NCBI GenBank assembly: GCA_016200785.1
Contig: JACQED010000596.1
Location: forward strand, 1 to 7,611
Direction: 5' to 3'
From: Chloroflexota bacterium
GTDB taxonomy: Bacteria > Chloroflexota > Anaerolineae > Anaerolineales > JACQED01
DNA: 7,611 nt
The notes under the pieces are model-generated. The model did no database searches and had not been told where the DNA came from. It worked only from the letters and a program-made list of their open reading frames with translations. Position 1 is the first letter of the stretch. Each line of letters begins with the position of its first letter. Position numbers and translations under genes: made by a program. Shown piece after piece: positions 6,598 to 7,611 of this stretch.

Positions 6598-7014
6598 TCA
6601 AGCTGCGGCGATCCGATGGAGCGCGACGTTCAGCTGCCGCTCACCACCTCGATCGAGCCGATGCCGAACGATATTGCCCGACCAGACCGGGACGGGTGCC
6701 GTCCTGTTGTGGCGGGCAAGGGCAACTCGCCACCGGATGCGGCCGATCACCCCGGACTGGCCCACGAGCTTGGCGGCCGTGAGATGGCCGCGGCCGGTCA
6801 GGCTGAGGAGCATCGGCGCCACCTGCTCAGCGAGCAGGTGCATCTCGCGCTCGAGAGGACAGGTCCGGTCCCGCCGGCGACGGGCCCAGGGCAGCGGTTC
6901 GAGATGGCCGGCCCGGGAGACTTCGATCGTCCATTCGACGAGCTTCCGGCCGGAACCGTCCACGGCGACTGCGGTATTACTGCGCTTGTGTACATCGACG
7001 CCAAGGACGACCAT
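6598..7014 (-). pseudogene. IS110-family transposase remnant with large internal deletion
   Basis: From ATG 7014 (preceded by GAGGAGGGAG about ten bases upstream) the 138-residue product begins MVVLGVDVHKRSNTAVAVD, the start of the RuvC-like DEDD domain of IS110 transposases (first catalytic Asp, D7). After AGHLEPLPWARR (35-46) it jumps in frame to the C-terminal transposase domain: GHLTAAKLVGQSG (76-88), ALARHNRTAPVPVWSG (98-113) and RHRLDRGGERQLNVALHRIA (117-136). Complete IS110 proteins are about 330-420 residues, so roughly 150-200 central residues, including the other acidic catalytic residues, are missing, and the extreme C-terminus is cut at HRIAAA. S112 may be the conserved nucleophilic serine. 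The enzyme cannot be active on its own. The in-frame junction keeps a readable chimera. A longer upstream frame to 7104 lacks family similarity. Confidence 0.85.
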
Positions 7015-7389
7015 GTCCGCTGTCTCCCTCCTCAACGGGTGGACGACTGGGGACCGGTCCGCGGACACCGCTGAGTGGGGCGCCCGCGGCCACGCTCCTA
7101 TCAAGTCACGCTCGCCTGTCCGACGTGAGTCACGGCCGGCACACCGATGACTGCCACGCCCGGTCGACGGGCACCGAAGGTACGAGCCAAGTCATGAGGC
7201 GCAGAGGAGAGTGACACTCATCGTTATGGTACGGCTGATGTTTGTCCGGGATCGCCGGTTGCCGCGAACGAGTCTCGACTGAGGTTTGTAGGTTCACGTT
7301 TCGCTGCCGCACCAGCGACACAAATCAGGCCGGCTTCCGAGGCTCAGCCCTTCACGTGGAATCCGGAACGCCGGTGCTACCTTGGGCCC
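7015..7389. other. 375-bp stretch without a convincing gene; possible left-end DNA of the IS110 relic
   Basis: Short frames here on both strands lack family-like features. The part nearest the transposase start (about 7015-7200) is where many IS110 elements keep a noncoding end that encodes the bridge RNA. Small inverted repeats are visible: CGTGA/TCACG at 7124-7134 (one central base), TCACG at 7106-7110 with CGTGA at 7124-7128, and GCCCG at 7158-7162 with CGGGC at 7168-7172. I cannot identify the element boundary or show that an RNA is made. The right-hand part (about 7240-7389) would include any promoter for the SRPBCC gene. Confidence 0.4.
7378..7383 (+). promoter_or_regulatory. Possible -10 element of a leaderless SRPBCC transcript
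   Basis: TACCTT fits the loose TANNNT pattern and ends six bases before ATG 7390. That is the distance seen when transcription starts at the A of the start codon. No Shine-Dalgarno sequence precedes this ATG, which supports a leaderless start. No clear -35 box is found at standard spacing, so this is tentative. Confidence 0.3.
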
Positions 7390-7611
7390 ATGCCGACAGT
7401 CTCGAACTCGATCACGACCGCCCGCTCGATCGAGGATGCATTCTCGGTCCTGACCGATGTCGAAATGACCGGACCCTGGTTCCCCGGCACCGTCGAGGAG
7501 CACTTGGCCTCGCCGCCGCCGCACGGCGTGGGATCGACCCGCCACCGAGTCGTGACGATATTCGGCCGGCGCACCGAGAATGACCCTGTCGGCGCCGAGT
7601 ACGACCCGCAC
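7390..7611 (+). CDS. SRPBCC-family protein (polyketide cyclase/dehydrase-like), N-terminal part
   Basis: The frame from ATG 7390 is open to the right edge (74 codons) and has no stop in the window. The product begins MPTVSNSITTARSIEDAFSV, the first strand and helix of an SRPBCC (START/Bet v 1-like) fold. It continues LTDVEMTGPWFPGTVEEHL (21-39), then SPPPHGVGSTRHRVVTIFGR (41-60), as in uncharacterised SRPBCC proteins of about 140-160 residues. These proteins form a deep hydrophobic cavity for lipids or other small ligands; no specific ligand can be assigned. The domain order, the D-V-x-x-x-x-x-W-x-P motif and the conserved glycine region make this frame much more convincing than the opposite-strand frame over the same bases. 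No ribosome site is visible. It points away from the IS110 remnant and seems unrelated to the glycosyltransferase block. Confidence 0.8.
   Translation, partial: MPTVSNSITTARSIEDAFSVLTDVEMTGPWFPGTVEEHLASPPPHGVGSTRHRVVTIFGRRTENDPVGAEYDPH

Noticed and set aside
6577..7074. Forward frame of 165 codons opposite the IS110 remnant
   Set aside because: It is antisense to a frame with clear IS110 signatures and has no recognisable features of its own.
7015..7104. 30-residue N-terminal extension of the IS110 frame to 7104
   Set aside because: IS110 similarity starts exactly at the ATG at 7014, which has its own ribosome site. The extension is unlike the family.
7294..7611. Minus-strand frame of at least 105 codons at the right edge
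   Set aside because: The opposite strand carries a convincing SRPBCC N-terminus from 7390. The minus frame is motif-free.
1..7611. CRISPR array, tRNA, rRNA or riboswitch
   Set aside because: I saw no regularly spaced direct repeats, no cloverleaf with TTC-arm-like sequence and no known aptamer core on either strand.

Overview
This looks like a GC-rich bacterial chromosome fragment. By eye the GC is roughly 65-70% at both ends and nearer 60% in the middle. Start codons are ATG and GTG, several genes overlap, and one start looks leaderless. The gene set (polytopic GT-C glycosyltransferases of the GT87 and PIG-V types, an O-antigen-ligase-like protein with TPRs, a HipA-like kinase, an SRPBCC protein, and IS630 and IS110 remnants) would suit a Chloroflexota or actinobacterial genome. 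No rRNA or marker gene is present, so that placement is a guess.

Layout: (1) Positions 2-433 hold the C-terminal third of a HipA-like kinase, cut by the left edge. (2) Positions 490-885 hold a truncated IS630-type transposase: its helix-turn-helix domain is intact, the catalytic domain is gone, and its tail runs through three strong GC-rich inverted repeats (804-869). (3) Positions 882-5423 form a forward run of cell-envelope genes: a GT87-type transferase (882-1748), a frameshifted and truncated GT87 relic (1741-2121), a second complete GT87-type transferase (2248-3144), and a 760-residue O-antigen ligase/polymerase-like membrane protein with a C-terminal TPR domain (3141-5423), whose GTG start overlaps the preceding stop. 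(4) Convergent to this run, a PIG-V-like mannosyltransferase (5473-6582) lies on the minus strand; a small perfect hairpin separates the two stops. (5) Just upstream of it, on the same strand, is an IS110 transposase with a large in-frame internal deletion (6598-7014). (6) Positions 7015-7389 contain no convincing gene. (7) Positions 7390-7611 hold the first 74 codons of an SRPBCC-family protein, running off the right edge.

The central genes make a coherent functional group. GT-C transferases normally take sugars from polyprenyl-phosphate donors on the outer face of the membrane, and the O-antigen-ligase family polymerises or transfers lipid-linked glycans on that same face. The block is therefore probably a small module for assembling an envelope glycan or glycoconjugate. 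It is bounded by two dead transposase genes and appears to differ in base composition from its surroundings, which suggests acquisition or rearrangement. I found no clearly new defence or RNA-guided system. The points most worth a second look are the GT87 relic with two homopolymer frameshifts, the cluster of three inverted repeats, the IS-bounded island, and the fused N- and C-terminal ends of the IS110 transposase.
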